Part shown: positions 9,808-18,078 of the stretch, piece by piece
Numbering within the stretch: the stretch's first letter is position 1
Layout of the letters: every line of letters starts with the position of its first letter
IMG/VR virus record: IMGVR_UViG_3300035181_001379
Span: 1 to 45,095 of that record
Direction: 5' to 3' (one strand)
Source: a virus
Length of the DNA: 45,095 nt
Notes under the pieces: generated by a model
Told to the model about the DNA's origin: nothing
Seen by the model: the letters and a program-made list of their open reading frames with translations, nothing else
Database searches by the model: none
Translations under genes and position numbers: made by a program

Positions 9808-10973
9808 TGTTTGTCTCCTGTGAATTCTATGTCTATTCCATTAGTTGTAACTACTAGCTTACAATAGCCAGCAGCTTGTAGACTTGACAATATTTCATCC
9901 AGTTGGACAAGAGTAAGTTCAGTTAAAAACTTTCTCATAAGTTGCTTTTTAGAAATGACTTTCTTTGTGATAAGCATACTCATTATTTGCGGGATAATGT
10001 CTGATACTGGCATGCGGCCAAAGCCACTATAGACTCTAGGCATTCCACATTCAGCTTCCTCAATAAAGTCAACTGCTCTCTGTAAATCATCAGGTTCAAT
10101 TATCATAGAGTCTGTTCTGGATGCGCAAAGGATCATACAGAGCTTGATGACATGTGTTGGTTTTCTTTGCATATAGCCATCAAAGTAGTTACTATCCAGA
10201 TGCTCTGGAGTCTGCAGATTATTGTACCATTTTGCCCACTCTACCAGAAATGGCTTTCCCACACGGAATGGACCCTTGAGCATTCCAATAGCTTCTAGGT
10301 CAGATAATAGCAGTTCTCTAGTTTTAATTTCTTCGTCAGTTGTAAAAGGAAGAGCTACTCGTTTCTCTCGGCCTGGGGCGTAAATAAATACTATTCGGCT
10401 GGTAAGACCACCTCCGATAGCATTCTGTGGTAGCGCATTCTGGAGGATGCTAGGAGTGGTAGCTCCAAGAAGGTTTACCCAGACGCCGATGATTTCATCT
10501 GTGCCTTGATGCTTTGTGCGATAGGTCCACTTGCTTCTACAATCAAACCAATCGCAAAGATCAGCAATCATGGTTAGATTATTCTGGCCTAGAAATACTG
10601 CTAGTTCTTGAGAGAATATAGTCAGGCTGGAATTGCTTGTAATAACTCCAGGTTCTATATCGGTTTCAGTAGCATGTTTGAGTTCCCGAATCAGTGCTTC
10701 ACGTGTAGTAGACTCAGCGGCCATGCGAATATTTAGTTCGCTTAGCATATCAAAGCTAAATCCCATAGCAGTTCCTTTACGCCCTCCAGGAGGGCCGACA
10801 AGAACTATGTACATATTGGGATATAGTCTCGTGTGCCAATTGATAAAGCACTTTCTTCGCAGAACTGATGCAATAGCTGATATACCGCACCATCTTCTGT
10901 AGATTCTAGGACTCTCACTTCCATCAGACCAGCTAACAAAAGCATCAAGCCAATCTTCATAGTTTCTGCTCAT
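9804..10973 (-). CDS. P-loop ATPase, putative replicative helicase (DUF3987-like)
   Basis: The product is 389 residues. A Walker A-type loop GPPGGRKGT lies at residues 60-68, after a hydrophobic strand (MYIVLVG) and an N-terminal region typical of phage P-loop proteins in replication clusters (YEDWLDAFVSWSDGSESP). The GRKGT form departs from the usual GKS/T. A segment resembling an arginine-finger region (GGGLTSRIVFIYAPGREKR) lies near the middle, and the C-terminus looks like a small winged-helix. With a polymerase and ligase just upstream and no other helicase in the genome, it is the best candidate for the replicative helicase, possibly with primase-loading duties. The start has GGGAG 9 bp upstream, and a TTCAA-N3-TTGAA palindrome sits just before that. 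Confidence 0.7.
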   Translation of the reverse strand: MSRNYEDWLDAFVSWSDGSESPRIYRRWCGISAIASVLRRKCFINWHTRLYPNMYIVLVGPPGGRKGTAMGFSFDMLSELNIRMAAESTTREALIRELKHATETDIEPGVITSNSSLTIFSQELAVFLGQNNLTMIADLCDWFDCRSKWTYRTKHQGTDEIIGVWVNLLGATTPSILQNALPQNAIGGGLTSRIVFIYAPGREKRVALPFTTDEEIKTRELLLSDLEAIGMLKGPFRVGKPFLVEWAKWYNNLQTPEHLDSNYFDGYMQRKPTHVIKLCMILCASRTDSMIIEPDDLQRAVDFIEEAECGMPRVYSGFGRMPVSDIIPQIMSMLITKKVISKKQLMRKFLTELTLVQLDEILSSLQAAGYCKLVVTTNGIDIEFTGDKQ

Positions 10974-10986
10974 TCAAACAACTCCC

Positions 10987-10999
10987 TTCAAACGTTGAA
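10987..10999. promoter_or_regulatory. Palindromic motif TTCAA-ACG-TTGAA
   Basis: This 13-bp palindrome sits in the 31-bp gap between the DNA polymerase gene and the helicase-like gene, immediately upstream of the latter's ribosome site on the minus strand. It is one of seven exact copies of TTCAA-N3-TTGAA in the genome. Confidence 0.7.
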
Positions 11000-11004
11000 C
11001 TAAG

Positions 11005-13452
11005 TTATACGAGCAACGAATCATATGAGTTAGAAAGAGAGTCTGCACTAAAGTCCTTTAGCTTGACAGAATGTCCAATAGTTGGATAGCACATCTCAAA
11101 TTCAACAGGCAGGAAGAATGTGTTAGCTTTCCAAGAGATTGGTTTTTCTAAACTCGTTTTGATAGACTGAAGAATGAATGAGTGTTCATCCCAAGGAACA
11201 GAGTTTGGAATTAGGAACTCAATAGAATCGTGGATTTGGAGCAGGATTTGGACATGATGGAATATGTCTTGGTTGTTCCAGATATAACATAATCCATTTC
11301 TATTGATGACGTCTGCAATAGTAGACTGTGGTGGAAAGGCATAGGCAGGTTCGTAGCAAGATTCGATTCGATCAAAGAATTTACAACTGCGTCCAAAGCA
11401 GTTATACACTCTACGATCTTTCTGTAACATTTGTCGAATTTGAGCTTGGTACGAGAAGCGGACTTCTGGGTAGCGGTCATGGTATATTTCCAATAGACGT
11501 TTAGCTTGTGAGAAAGGAAGTTCAAGTTTCAGACCCAGCTGCGCCGGACCGATGCCATAATTGGAGGAGTGATTGAGTTTCTTTCCCCAAAAGCGTTGAC
11601 TCTTTGTGCCATCTCCAAGGTTTCTAGCAGAACCAGGTTCATTAGAGACGTCTTCATATGGAATGTCAAAAATGAGAGAAGCAGTCAGACGGTGAACATC
11701 CATGCCTTTGTCAAAGGCTTCCTTCATGGCTGGCACTGGGCCGATGTTAGCAACTAAGCGATTCTCTGCTCCAGCTATGTCAACATTATAAGCAACAAAT
11801 CCAGGGTCTACCAGCATCATGTTTTTCATAATAGCTGGCTGGTTTTGCATATTAGCGCCAGTACCGAAGATGGTTTTACTAGAGCTTAATCGTCCTGTGT
11901 AGGCTCCAATAGGATTAAAACTGCTACGCATACGATTGTCACTATCAAGGTCAACATCATAATATGTGCCTTTCATCTTTACTAGCTTTCGAATTTGAAG
12001 CATTATAGAAGCTTCGATGTGTCCGTTGGCAGCAATGCGTTTCAGAGCGTCTTCATCAGTAGTAACTGAACCTTGTTTAGTGTAAGGTTTTATACCCTTG
12101 CGGACATAGAAATAATCCGCAACCTGCTTTGGGCTTGAAGGGTTCAGTGGAAAGCCAGCTATTTTCTCCAGTGATTCTTTGAGTTGAGTAATAGAAGTAC
12201 TAGCTTCAAGTGAGGCTTTTTCCAGACCTTCAGTGTCCATAGCAATACCTTTGGTCTGCATAAAATTGAGGATGGGAATGAGCTGACAGTGGGATCTGTA
12301 AGTCTCAAAGAGTCCCAGCTTGTGCAAGTCTTTGTGTTGCTTAGGTAGAATGTCTAACAAGACTGCAGAATCTAAGGCATTGTATGTCCACCAACGATCA
12401 GCGTTGGGGCCAAGAATAGTAGTCTTCCAGAGTTTACCGTCATCCTTATAGTAAGGTTGGTTAGTATAGATACTAGTAATGAAGTCTAGGCCTTTGGGGA
12501 AGTCAGCGGCAAGTAGACCTTGAGCTATCATAGTATCTTCAATAAGACCCTCGCAGCGAATTCCATATCGGTCAAACAGAAAGTTCGAGTCAAAAGATCC
12601 ATTTTGAAAGACCTTAGTGATAGAAGGATTTTGCAGAATCTCTGCAATTAGTATCCACAAACGAGTCTCATTTTCGGCTAGAAAATATTCTGTGCCTTGT
12701 GAAATCATAGGTATACACATAGATGTAATACCAGAAGGCTGATTGATGGAGAATGATATGCAGTCTACCTCCTGTGCCGTTACTTCAATATCAACTCCGG
12801 TGATGGGTTTACTGGAGACTTCATGGAGATATGAAATCGCTTCATCTAAACTTGGCTTGATTAAAATTCTGTAGTGTGGCGAGAAAGATTCTATAGTAGG
12901 AGAGTCTAAAATTTCTCTTACCTTTTGCAGATCGAAAGATATAAAGTAAGTGAATAGGTAATTTCGCAGAGCACTTGCTGGATGGATGATAGGGATAACT
13001 TTCTTCCCTGGCAGTAGAGTGGAGTCTAATATAGATCCTCTCCTTTTCGATACTGCTCCTAGACGGCAGAGTGCATAGAGAGCTACTCCACCTACAGCTA
13101 CTATGATCTTTGCATTTGTGCATCGAGATAGTTCTTCCTTTAGGCAGTTCTCATAAGCTAGATATTCCTGAGTAAGAACTGGACCTTTTCTGTTAGAAAT
13201 GTCTATGAACTTAGTAATGTCATTCTTTGGTGGGCGTTCTTTAATGACATTAGTAATATAACATTTGGATGGGTTTATCATGTTCTGGTGCATCAGACTT
13301 CGGAGTAGTTTTCCCGAGGTACCGACAAAAGGAAGTAGAGATTTTTCTTCCTGTTCTCCAGGAGCTTCTCCGACAAAGACTACTTCAGAGTCTATCGGAC
13401 CGATGCCTGGAACGATACGGGTTTCGCTTGATGGTGAATTTGTGAAGGACAT
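11005..13452 (-). CDS. DNA polymerase, family A, with N-terminal uracil-DNA glycosylase-like domain
   Basis: The product is 815 residues. Residues about 1-180 look like a family-4/5 uracil-DNA glycosylase: GEAPG at 28-32, a PFVGTSGKLL segment, and HPASA at 157-161. The 3'-5' exonuclease follows with DIE at 221-223, N284/FD at 287-288, and Y357-x3-D361. The polymerase domain has TGRLSS at about 519-524 and QNQP, motif A with D558, E563 and R565, motif B around K624-Y632, and motif C HDS at 741-743. All catalytic carboxylates of both the exonuclease and the polymerase are present. A glycosylase-like N-terminus on a family-A phage polymerase is known from SPO1-type enzymes. It is the replicative enzyme of this phage; whether the N-terminal domain excises or only senses uracil is unknown. 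AAGGAG precedes the start. Confidence 0.95.
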   Translation of the reverse strand: MSFTNSPSSETRIVPGIGPIDSEVVFVGEAPGEQEEKSLLPFVGTSGKLLRSLMHQNMINPSKCYITNVIKERPPKNDITKFIDISNRKGPVLTQEYLAYENCLKEELSRCTNAKIIVAVGGVALYALCRLGAVSKRRGSILDSTLLPGKKVIPIIHPASALRNYLFTYFISFDLQKVREILDSPTIESFSPHYRILIKPSLDEAISYLHEVSSKPITGVDIEVTAQEVDCISFSINQPSGITSMCIPMISQGTEYFLAENETRLWILIAEILQNPSITKVFQNGSFDSNFLFDRYGIRCEGLIEDTMIAQGLLAADFPKGLDFITSIYTNQPYYKDDGKLWKTTILGPNADRWWTYNALDSAVLLDILPKQHKDLHKLGLFETYRSHCQLIPILNFMQTKGIAMDTEGLEKASLEASTSITQLKESLEKIAGFPLNPSSPKQVADYFYVRKGIKPYTKQGSVTTDEDALKRIAANGHIEASIMLQIRKLVKMKGTYYDVDLDSDNRMRSSFNPIGAYTGRLSSSKTIFGTGANMQNQPAIMKNMMLVDPGFVAYNVDIAGAENRLVANIGPVPAMKEAFDKGMDVHRLTASLIFDIPYEDVSNEPGSARNLGDGTKSQRFWGKKLNHSSNYGIGPAQLGLKLELPFSQAKRLLEIYHDRYPEVRFSYQAQIRQMLQKDRRVYNCFGRSCKFFDRIESCYEPAYAFPPQSTIADVINRNGLCYIWNNQDIFHHVQILLQIHDSIEFLIPNSVPWDEHSFILQSIKTSLEKPISWKANTFFLPVEFEMCYPTIGHSVKLKDFSADSLSNSYDSLLV

Positions 13453-13466
13453 ATTATTGAGTCTCC

Positions 13467-14504
13467 TTATTCGCTAAACTTGCGCCAGTATCTAGCATCC
13501 TTAGGAATGCCATCATCTGACAGTTCTCGGTATTTGAATGTGATAATAGAACCTCGTGGGAAGTAGTATGCTCCAATAAAGTTTGGAGCTTCTTCGCCAG
13601 CATGTTCTATTGCATATTGAGTAGCACTCTCAGAATCAATAGTACAGTCTAATCGGCGTTCATTATCAGTGAAGCCAGAGACTAGAAACTCTTTGTTATT
13701 CCACCGGACCTTAAGTGCTCCCATTAAGCCTTTCAGTTTTGAGCCTAATTCTGTTTCTCTACCAAAGGTCAGACCAATTACTAGAGCTTCAGAGTCGGAG
13801 AAAGGTTTTTCCTTCACTAGATAGTTACTCCTTATAGGCGTCCAAGTTAGGTCCCTATGACGAAAGACTATTCCTTCATGCTTGTTTTCCAATAGCTTTG
13901 GCATGACGGAATCCATGATGAAGCGATAAGAAGGGACTGGCATTTGGTCTACATAGTCGCAGACATTTGAGCGGCAAATAGCATGGCCGTTGATATTAGT
14001 AGGAAGTGGAGCAGAGATAAGAAAGTCTTTATATCTCTCACTAGCAGCATTCATCATGTATTGATGAAGTGATGGTGTGCAGTCTACCTTGAGAGTAGCA
14101 AGTGTAAGCATCTTACTAGGACAGTACACATCTGCTAGGCCAGGAAAATCGTAGACCATATATTTGATAGCTTCCCATTCTTCGTCGATAGGAACTTGCT
14201 TTCGCACGTAGCTAGAGACTAACTGAAAATTACCCGGCCCTGCCCAAAGCTCTCCATCACATGGAACTTTTGGAAGTTGGTCAAGGAACCAATCTGGGGC
14301 GTGAATAATATTGCCGTTAATGGACCAAAGACCACTAGCGAATTCACCAAAAGCAAATGGTACATCTTCACGCCCACGTGTTATTCCTCCATCCCAAAAG
14401 GCTCTTATACCATCAAGTTTAATGGACCAGGTCCAATCAGGTGTGATATTATGGCCAGTAGTTTTTTTGTGGGCTTTCATTAGAAATAGACGTTTAGTGT
14501 TCAT
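13467..14504 (-). CDS. ATP-dependent DNA ligase
   Basis: The product is 345 residues. The nucleotidyltransferase motif I KLDGIR is at 29-34, with K29 as the adenylated lysine. Motif III is DGELWAG, motif IV HEGIVFR and motif V LVKEKPF, followed by a C-terminal OB-like region (LKGLMGALKVRW). All motifs appear in order in a compact phage-sized ligase. It seals nicks during replication and recombination. It lies 14 bp upstream of the polymerase gene in the same leftward operon, and its start overlaps the preceding small gene by 11 bp with AGGAC as the ribosome site. Confidence 0.93.
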   Translation of the reverse strand: MNTKRLFLMKAHKKTTGHNITPDWTWSIKLDGIRAFWDGGITRGREDVPFAFGEFASGLWSINGNIIHAPDWFLDQLPKVPCDGELWAGPGNFQLVSSYVRKQVPIDEEWEAIKYMVYDFPGLADVYCPSKMLTLATLKVDCTPSLHQYMMNAASERYKDFLISAPLPTNINGHAICRSNVCDYVDQMPVPSYRFIMDSVMPKLLENKHEGIVFRHRDLTWTPIRSNYLVKEKPFSDSEALVIGLTFGRETELGSKLKGLMGALKVRWNNKEFLVSGFTDNERRLDCTIDSESATQYAIEHAGEEAPNFIGAYYFPRGSIITFKYRELSDDGIPKDARYWRKFSE

Positions 14505-14691
14505 TGGAAATTTGTCCTAGAGTAAAGACTTCTGGGTCTTCTTCATTAACGATTACTATACACTGGGTAGTCTTGACGGTTGGTCTAATTTCAATCTTCT
14601 GCCAAGAGCCATCCTCAGTGGTGGCATCCATCTCCTTGTCTTTTTCTTCCCGGATGAATATATTTCCATCCTCAGCAATGTAAATAAACAT
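14494..14691 (-). CDS. Small hypothetical protein upstream of ligase
   Basis: The product is 65 residues, acidic and beta-rich in appearance (MFIYIAEDGNIFIREEKDK). GGAG lies about 9 bp before the start, and the gene overlaps the ligase start by 11 bp. No motif or family is recognised; tight packing in the replication operon supports it being a real gene. Confidence 0.65.
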   Translation of the reverse strand: MFIYIAEDGNIFIREEKDKEMDATTEDGSWQKIEIRPTVKTTQCIVIVNEEDPEVFTLGQISNEH

Positions 14692-14696
14692 TAGAC

Positions 14697-14990
14697 TTAC
14701 TCCGTTTTCTGCTCGATGGCGTTTAGAATCTCTTCGTCGTAGACTCCATCACAGAGATTCAAATAAATTGTTTTCTCTAGGTCTTCTATTGTTGCGTTTT
14801 CCAAATCACCATCTTCGTCCAGCACTTTTTGTAGTTCTTCCTCTGACTCAACACAGATACAGTCTAGCTTATAATCTGTAAGCTCAGTTTCTTCTGGTTC
14901 TTCTCTAGTAGCTGGATAGTGTTTATAGTCTACGGATATTCCGGATCTTACAGATATCCCTAGAGCGTTTATGTTTATACACACTTGCAT
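14697..14990 (-). CDS. Small acidic hypothetical protein
   Basis: The product is 97 residues with a strongly acidic central and C-terminal region (EEPEETELTDYKLD, EDGDLENATIEDLEK). A strong AAGGAG stands before the start. Acidic small early proteins of phages often mimic DNA or bind host enzymes, but nothing specific is visible. It shares an acidic, Glu/Asp-rich character with the gene just upstream (15002-15259) without clear sequence similarity. Confidence 0.68.
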   Translation of the reverse strand: MQVCININALGISVRSGISVDYKHYPATREEPEETELTDYKLDCICVESEEELQKVLDEDGDLENATIEDLEKTIYLNLCDGVYDEEILNAIEQKTE

Positions 14991-15001
14991 TGAAGAACTC
15001 C

Positions 15002-15259
15002 TTAGTCCAAGTTATGAGAAACACGATAGTTAAGGGACAGAAATTTGTCTATAGCTACTTTTTCATCTATCAGTTCTCCCAGTTCATCCTCCTCACAGTC
15101 ATCAAGTTCTTCGGCACATTCTATTTCCATGTCATAAGCATTCCAGACATGAAAAGGGGAGTTAGCGTCGATAGGACTCTTACTGTAATCTGCCGTTACT
15201 TTAGCTATTAGGCTCCTCCCTGATTTCAGTATTACTGGTATTGCTATTGTCCTGTACAT
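15002..15259 (-). CDS. Small acidic hypothetical protein
   Basis: The product is 85 residues. The N-terminal half looks like a small beta domain (MYRTIAIPVILKSGRSLIAK), and the C-terminal half has a dense acidic run (ECAEELDDCEEDELGELIDE). GGAGAG lies at good distance before the start, which confirms the start even though it overlaps the end of the previous gene by 59 bp in another frame. No family recognised. Confidence 0.68.
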   Translation of the reverse strand: MYRTIAIPVILKSGRSLIAKVTADYSKSPIDANSPFHVWNAYDMEIECAEELDDCEEDELGELIDEKVAIDKFLSLNYRVSHNLD

Positions 15260-15542
15260 TTTTAGACTCTCCTATCTGTGTACACATAACATGGTGAAGT
15301 AAAAGTGTAAAGGCTAATTCGAGACGCTTGTTATCAGGGACATACTGACCAAAGCCATGTCGAATAGACCTAAAAATATGCATAGCATCTCGAAAGTGGT
15401 CAATGTTGAATGAGATTCCACTTTCTAAAACTCTTTGCACATGGTCTGGGTTAAGGTCAGACAGATACTGGTCAGCTATCTTCTGTATCTTACTCCTGTT
15501 GTCCCGATTTCTTACTGGTCTTCTCTTGCTTCTCTTTTCCAT
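15201..15542 (-). CDS. Small hypothetical protein overlapping two neighbours
   Basis: The product is 113 residues with a very basic N-terminus (EKRSKRRPVRNRDNRSK) suggesting nucleic-acid binding, then a helical body and a polar tail. It overlaps the ParB-methyltransferase gene by 53 bp and the next gene by 59 bp, so about a third of its length is shared with other frames. Function unknown. Confidence 0.6.
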   Translation of the reverse strand: MEKRSKRRPVRNRDNRSKIQKIADQYLSDLNPDHVQRVLESGISFNIDHFRDAMHIFRSIRHGFGQYVPDNKRLELAFTLLLHHVMCTQIGESKNVQDNSNTSNTEIREEPNS

Positions 15543-16899
15543 AGTTTCCTGGTGCTCCTTCCATTACTCGGATGATATATCCATCGCGGTAGGGTTTAGA
15601 AAGATCGAATCCACAGCAGGTCATTCCTGCGTTGCTGGCGGCGAGTATTGTATTCCCAGAGCCGAGGAAAGGACTGAGAATAATAGATCCCGGTGCTGTA
15701 AATGTCCCGAGTATGTCCTGTAGCAGCCCAACTGGTCTTTCTGTGGGATGGATACGAGCACTAGAGGTAGGACTGGTGTAAGAAAAGACATTATGTCTTC
15801 CTGGTTTGTTGAGTTTAGCATTTCCTTTCCATCCATAAAGCATGAACTCCGTAGCAGTTCCGAGTAATTTGGTAGGATTCGGTGCCCATATAGAACCTTT
15901 TGACTTGTCCCAAATGGCTGGAATTTTACGAGGATGAATATTGTGCCGTTCCATGGTCTCGAGTAACATAGGCATCCATTCAAGGGAATGCCAGATTAAG
16001 ATCCAAGAGTCGGGCTTCATAATACGAGAAGCTTCTCGGATAACGTTGTCCATAAACTTAGCATAGACTTCTGCTCGTACCTCGTTATAATCCAAAGCAT
16101 TCGAAAGACGCCCATCGGAAGCGAGGGTTTCCTTGAGATCTATACCATATGGAGGGTCAATTTCAATAAGATCAAAAACTTTGTCTCCAAATTTTGACAT
16201 ACCTTCTATGGCATCCCCAATCATGTAGGATTGAGCAAGTTGTTTCCTAACGGCATCAATGCCGATAGAATTCTGATGACTTTCAATCTTAGCAGCAGTA
16301 GCAGCTGAGGTCTTTTGTTTTTCCAAAGCAGCTACAAGTTTACGAGCATCGGCAGCTGTTTTGGCCTTAGCAGCAAGCTCTGGATGCTCTTCGATTAAGC
16401 GAGCCATTTTAAGTGATTCGCTAATAGCAGCTTCAGATTTATTCATCATTTTGGCTGTGTCTTTTTGACTCCATCCTTTTGCATCTTTTGCGGTGGAAAT
16501 CTTTGGACCGTGCTTTGCAATCTGTATGGAATGAATTTCATCATCAAGCTTTGCAAGCTCTGTCCACTCGAAGTCCTTTCGGCAAACATTTTCGATTCGT
16601 TCGACGAGTCTTAGTGTCTCGTCGCTAATAGACGGTGGGTATATGCGAATAGGAATCTTTGTGATTCCTTTTTTCGCCAGTGCGAAAAATCGTCTACCAC
16701 CTGCGGCGAGTTCATAGTCATAAAGCTCGTCGCCTTCGAGACGCTTCACAGCAAGCGGTTGAATCAGGCCGACAATATCGAATGATTCTGTCAGACCTTC
16801 TATGTCTCCATACTCTTCTCTAAATCGTTCACCGACTTTTATCTTTGTGATAATAGTCTCGCCGGCTTCATATTGCAGTTCTTCTGGTAATGATGACAT
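15490..16899 (-). CDS. ParB-domain / DNA methyltransferase fusion (N6A or N4C)
   Basis: The product is 469 residues. The N-terminal ParB/Sulfiredoxin-like domain (about 15-115) carries a GxRRxxA-type motif (GGRRFFAL, 68-75). A ParB-like helix-turn-helix segment (WSQKDTAKMMNKSEAAISES, 143-162) follows. The C-terminal methyltransferase has catalytic motif DPPYG at 248-252, HPTERP at 384-389 and the AdoMet motif FLGSGNT at 411-417: the beta order, IV before I. It would methylate phage DNA in the host cell, with the ParB part giving DNA binding. ParB-methyltransferase fusions are known in phages. This order is the opposite of that in the giant virion protein, so the two enzymes are not recent copies. 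It starts right after the stop of the small basic gene 16900-17160, with AAAGGAC as its ribosome site. Confidence 0.92.
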   Translation of the reverse strand: MSSLPEELQYEAGETIITKIKVGERFREEYGDIEGLTESFDIVGLIQPLAVKRLEGDELYDYELAAGGRRFFALAKKGITKIPIRIYPPSISDETLRLVERIENVCRKDFEWTELAKLDDEIHSIQIAKHGPKISTAKDAKGWSQKDTAKMMNKSEAAISESLKMARLIEEHPELAAKAKTAADARKLVAALEKQKTSAATAAKIESHQNSIGIDAVRKQLAQSYMIGDAIEGMSKFGDKVFDLIEIDPPYGIDLKETLASDGRLSNALDYNEVRAEVYAKFMDNVIREASRIMKPDSWILIWHSLEWMPMLLETMERHNIHPRKIPAIWDKSKGSIWAPNPTKLLGTATEFMLYGWKGNAKLNKPGRHNVFSYTSPTSSARIHPTERPVGLLQDILGTFTAPGSIILSPFLGSGNTILAASNAGMTCCGFDLSKPYRDGYIIRVMEGAPGNYGKEKQEKTSKKSGQQE

Positions 16900-17160
16900 T
16901 TATTGTCCTTTCAACATTTCTAGCAGCTTCGCTGCGGCTTGTGGTGTAAGAGTCTTTGCAGATTCTACCATTTTTGCTTTCTTAGCAGAAGTCTTAGCAC
17001 GAGTCTTTTTTGTGGCTTTCTCCTGAGATTCTTCTATCTTTTCGATTCTATTACTCTGTTTGAAATCTCGGCGGGCTTGACGTCGAAGTTTCACCAGCAT
17101 CACAGCTTCATCGAATGGCATTTCAGAGATAGAACGTTTGAGAGCACTTAGGGTGGCCAT
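16900..17160 (-). CDS. Small highly basic protein, probably nucleic-acid binding
   Basis: The product is 86 residues with a Lys/Arg/Ala-rich middle and C-terminal half (KATKKTRAKTSAKKAK, about 48-63), reminiscent of histone-tail-like DNA-binding segments. It ends directly where the ParB-methyltransferase begins, so the two are co-translated; it may help that enzyme bind DNA, which is inference. AAGGAG precedes the start. Confidence 0.65.
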   Translation of the reverse strand: MATLSALKRSISEMPFDEAVMLVKLRRQARRDFKQSNRIEKIEESQEKATKKTRAKTSAKKAKMVESAKTLTPQAAAKLLEMLKGQ

Positions 17161-17184
17161 AGTTAAACTCCTTGTTTAATCATA

Positions 17185-17361
17185 TCACTTATTCATATCT
17201 TCGAATATATCAACTCCCTTAGAATAGCCAAGAGATTCTAAAAGGTATAACATTATATTGTCTGCTGCTCTATGTCCGTCTGCTACACTATGTGTATATT
17301 TCTCTCTTATACTAAGCATCTTATCAGCAAACTCATCAGGAGTAAGAATTAATGGTTCCAT
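17185..17361 (-). CDS. Small hypothetical protein
   Basis: The product is 58 residues if read from ATG 17361, which follows the stop of the upstream gene by 1 bp and has GGGGAA upstream. A longer frame from 17394 would overlap that gene and lacks a ribosome site, so the shorter form is preferred. The sequence (MEPLILTPDEFADKM) is helical and acidic with no recognised motif. Confidence 0.55.
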   Translation of the reverse strand: MEPLILTPDEFADKMLSIREKYTHSVADGHRAADNIMLYLLESLGYSKGVDIFEDMNK

Positions 17362-17362
17362 G

Positions 17363-17578
17363 TTAGATTCCCCAGTCAATTTTGACTTTTCCATCGGTAA
17401 GTGCAGCCAGAGCGCCTACACCGTGTTGTTTAATTCCTTCTATTACAAGGTCTAGTAATGGAGCGAAGGCAGCCTTTCGCATTCCATGCGGGACAAACTG
17501 TCCTAGAAATTGAGACTGACTGTCAGTTATCTCGATTACTAGTCGAGGCTTGTAGTTACAGGAAGATGCTCTGTACAT
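17363..17578 (-). CDS. Small hypothetical protein in recombination cluster
   Basis: The product is 71 residues, MYRASSCNYKPRLVIEITDS at the N-terminus, with AAGGAG 8 bp upstream. It ends 1 bp before the next gene. It is adjacent to the SSB-like gene. No motif or family is recognised. Confidence 0.62.
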   Translation of the reverse strand: MYRASSCNYKPRLVIEITDSQSQFLGQFVPHGMRKAAFAPLLDLVIEGIKQHGVGALAALTDGKVKIDWGI

Positions 17579-17614
17579 ACCTTCGCTCCTTTGCTGTTGG
17601 TTGCTACTGGTTAC

Positions 17615-18013
17615 TTAGTCCCTTTTCAGGAACCGTTTGATAATGTTCTTCGGCCCGTATTGGGCATCGTCTTCAAGAGCAAGAATTGCTGTGAACTGCT
17701 GTCCAGAGAGTTCTTCTATGGCAATTCCATTTGGTCCGGGTTGATAGCCAGTCGCAGCACAGAGCCGAACAAAGGCCAAAGTCCGACTGTTTCGAACTTC
17801 GTCGTCATCATCGGCGCTGGGCAGGCTCATGATATGATAGACTTGCTTTGCGTTTTCCTGTCCTTCAATAGAGCAGCGAAGATTAACGTAAGGTTTTTTA
17901 GACTCCCTTCCAGTTTTTAGCTCAGCCGACTCGATGTTCATGAGATACTCGCCCGGCTCTACCACCTGAGGTTCTTTTGCACTCGCAAGGTCAATGTTCA
18001 GAAACGTAGGCAT
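17615..18013 (-). CDS. Putative single-stranded DNA-binding protein (DUF669-like)
   Basis: The product is 132 residues. The pattern PGEYLMNIESAELKTGRESKKPYVNLRC followed by an acidic, aromatic-containing C-terminal half resembles the small DUF669-type phage proteins encoded next to Sak/Sak4 recombination ATPases, which are regarded as SSB-like. It is separated from the Sak4-like ATPase gene by a 65-bp gap containing a palindromic hairpin. AAAGGAG precedes the start. The role in coating single-stranded DNA during replication and recombination is inferred from this family resemblance and context. Confidence 0.7.
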   Translation of the reverse strand: MPTFLNIDLASAKEPQVVEPGEYLMNIESAELKTGRESKKPYVNLRCSIEGQENAKQVYHIMSLPSADDDDEVRNSRTLAFVRLCAATGYQPGPNGIAIEELSGQQFTAILALEDDAQYGPKNIIKRFLKRD

Positions 18014-18047
18014 TTTCAGGTCTCCTTTACAGTTTAGGGAAGTTAGA

Positions 18048-18078
18048 ATATCTTAGTTCAACAATTGAACTGAGATAT
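18048..18078. promoter_or_regulatory. Extended palindrome around TTCAA-CAA-TTGAA
   Basis: The core 13-mer at 18057-18069 is extended to 14-bp arms (ATATCTTAGTTCAA against TTGAACTGAGATAT, one G-T type mismatch) with a 3-nt loop. It begins immediately after the stop codon of the Sak4-like gene and lies about 35 bp upstream of the SSB-like gene in the leftward transcript. No U-tract follows, so an operator or an RNA-processing/stability hairpin is as likely as a terminator. Confidence 0.75.
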
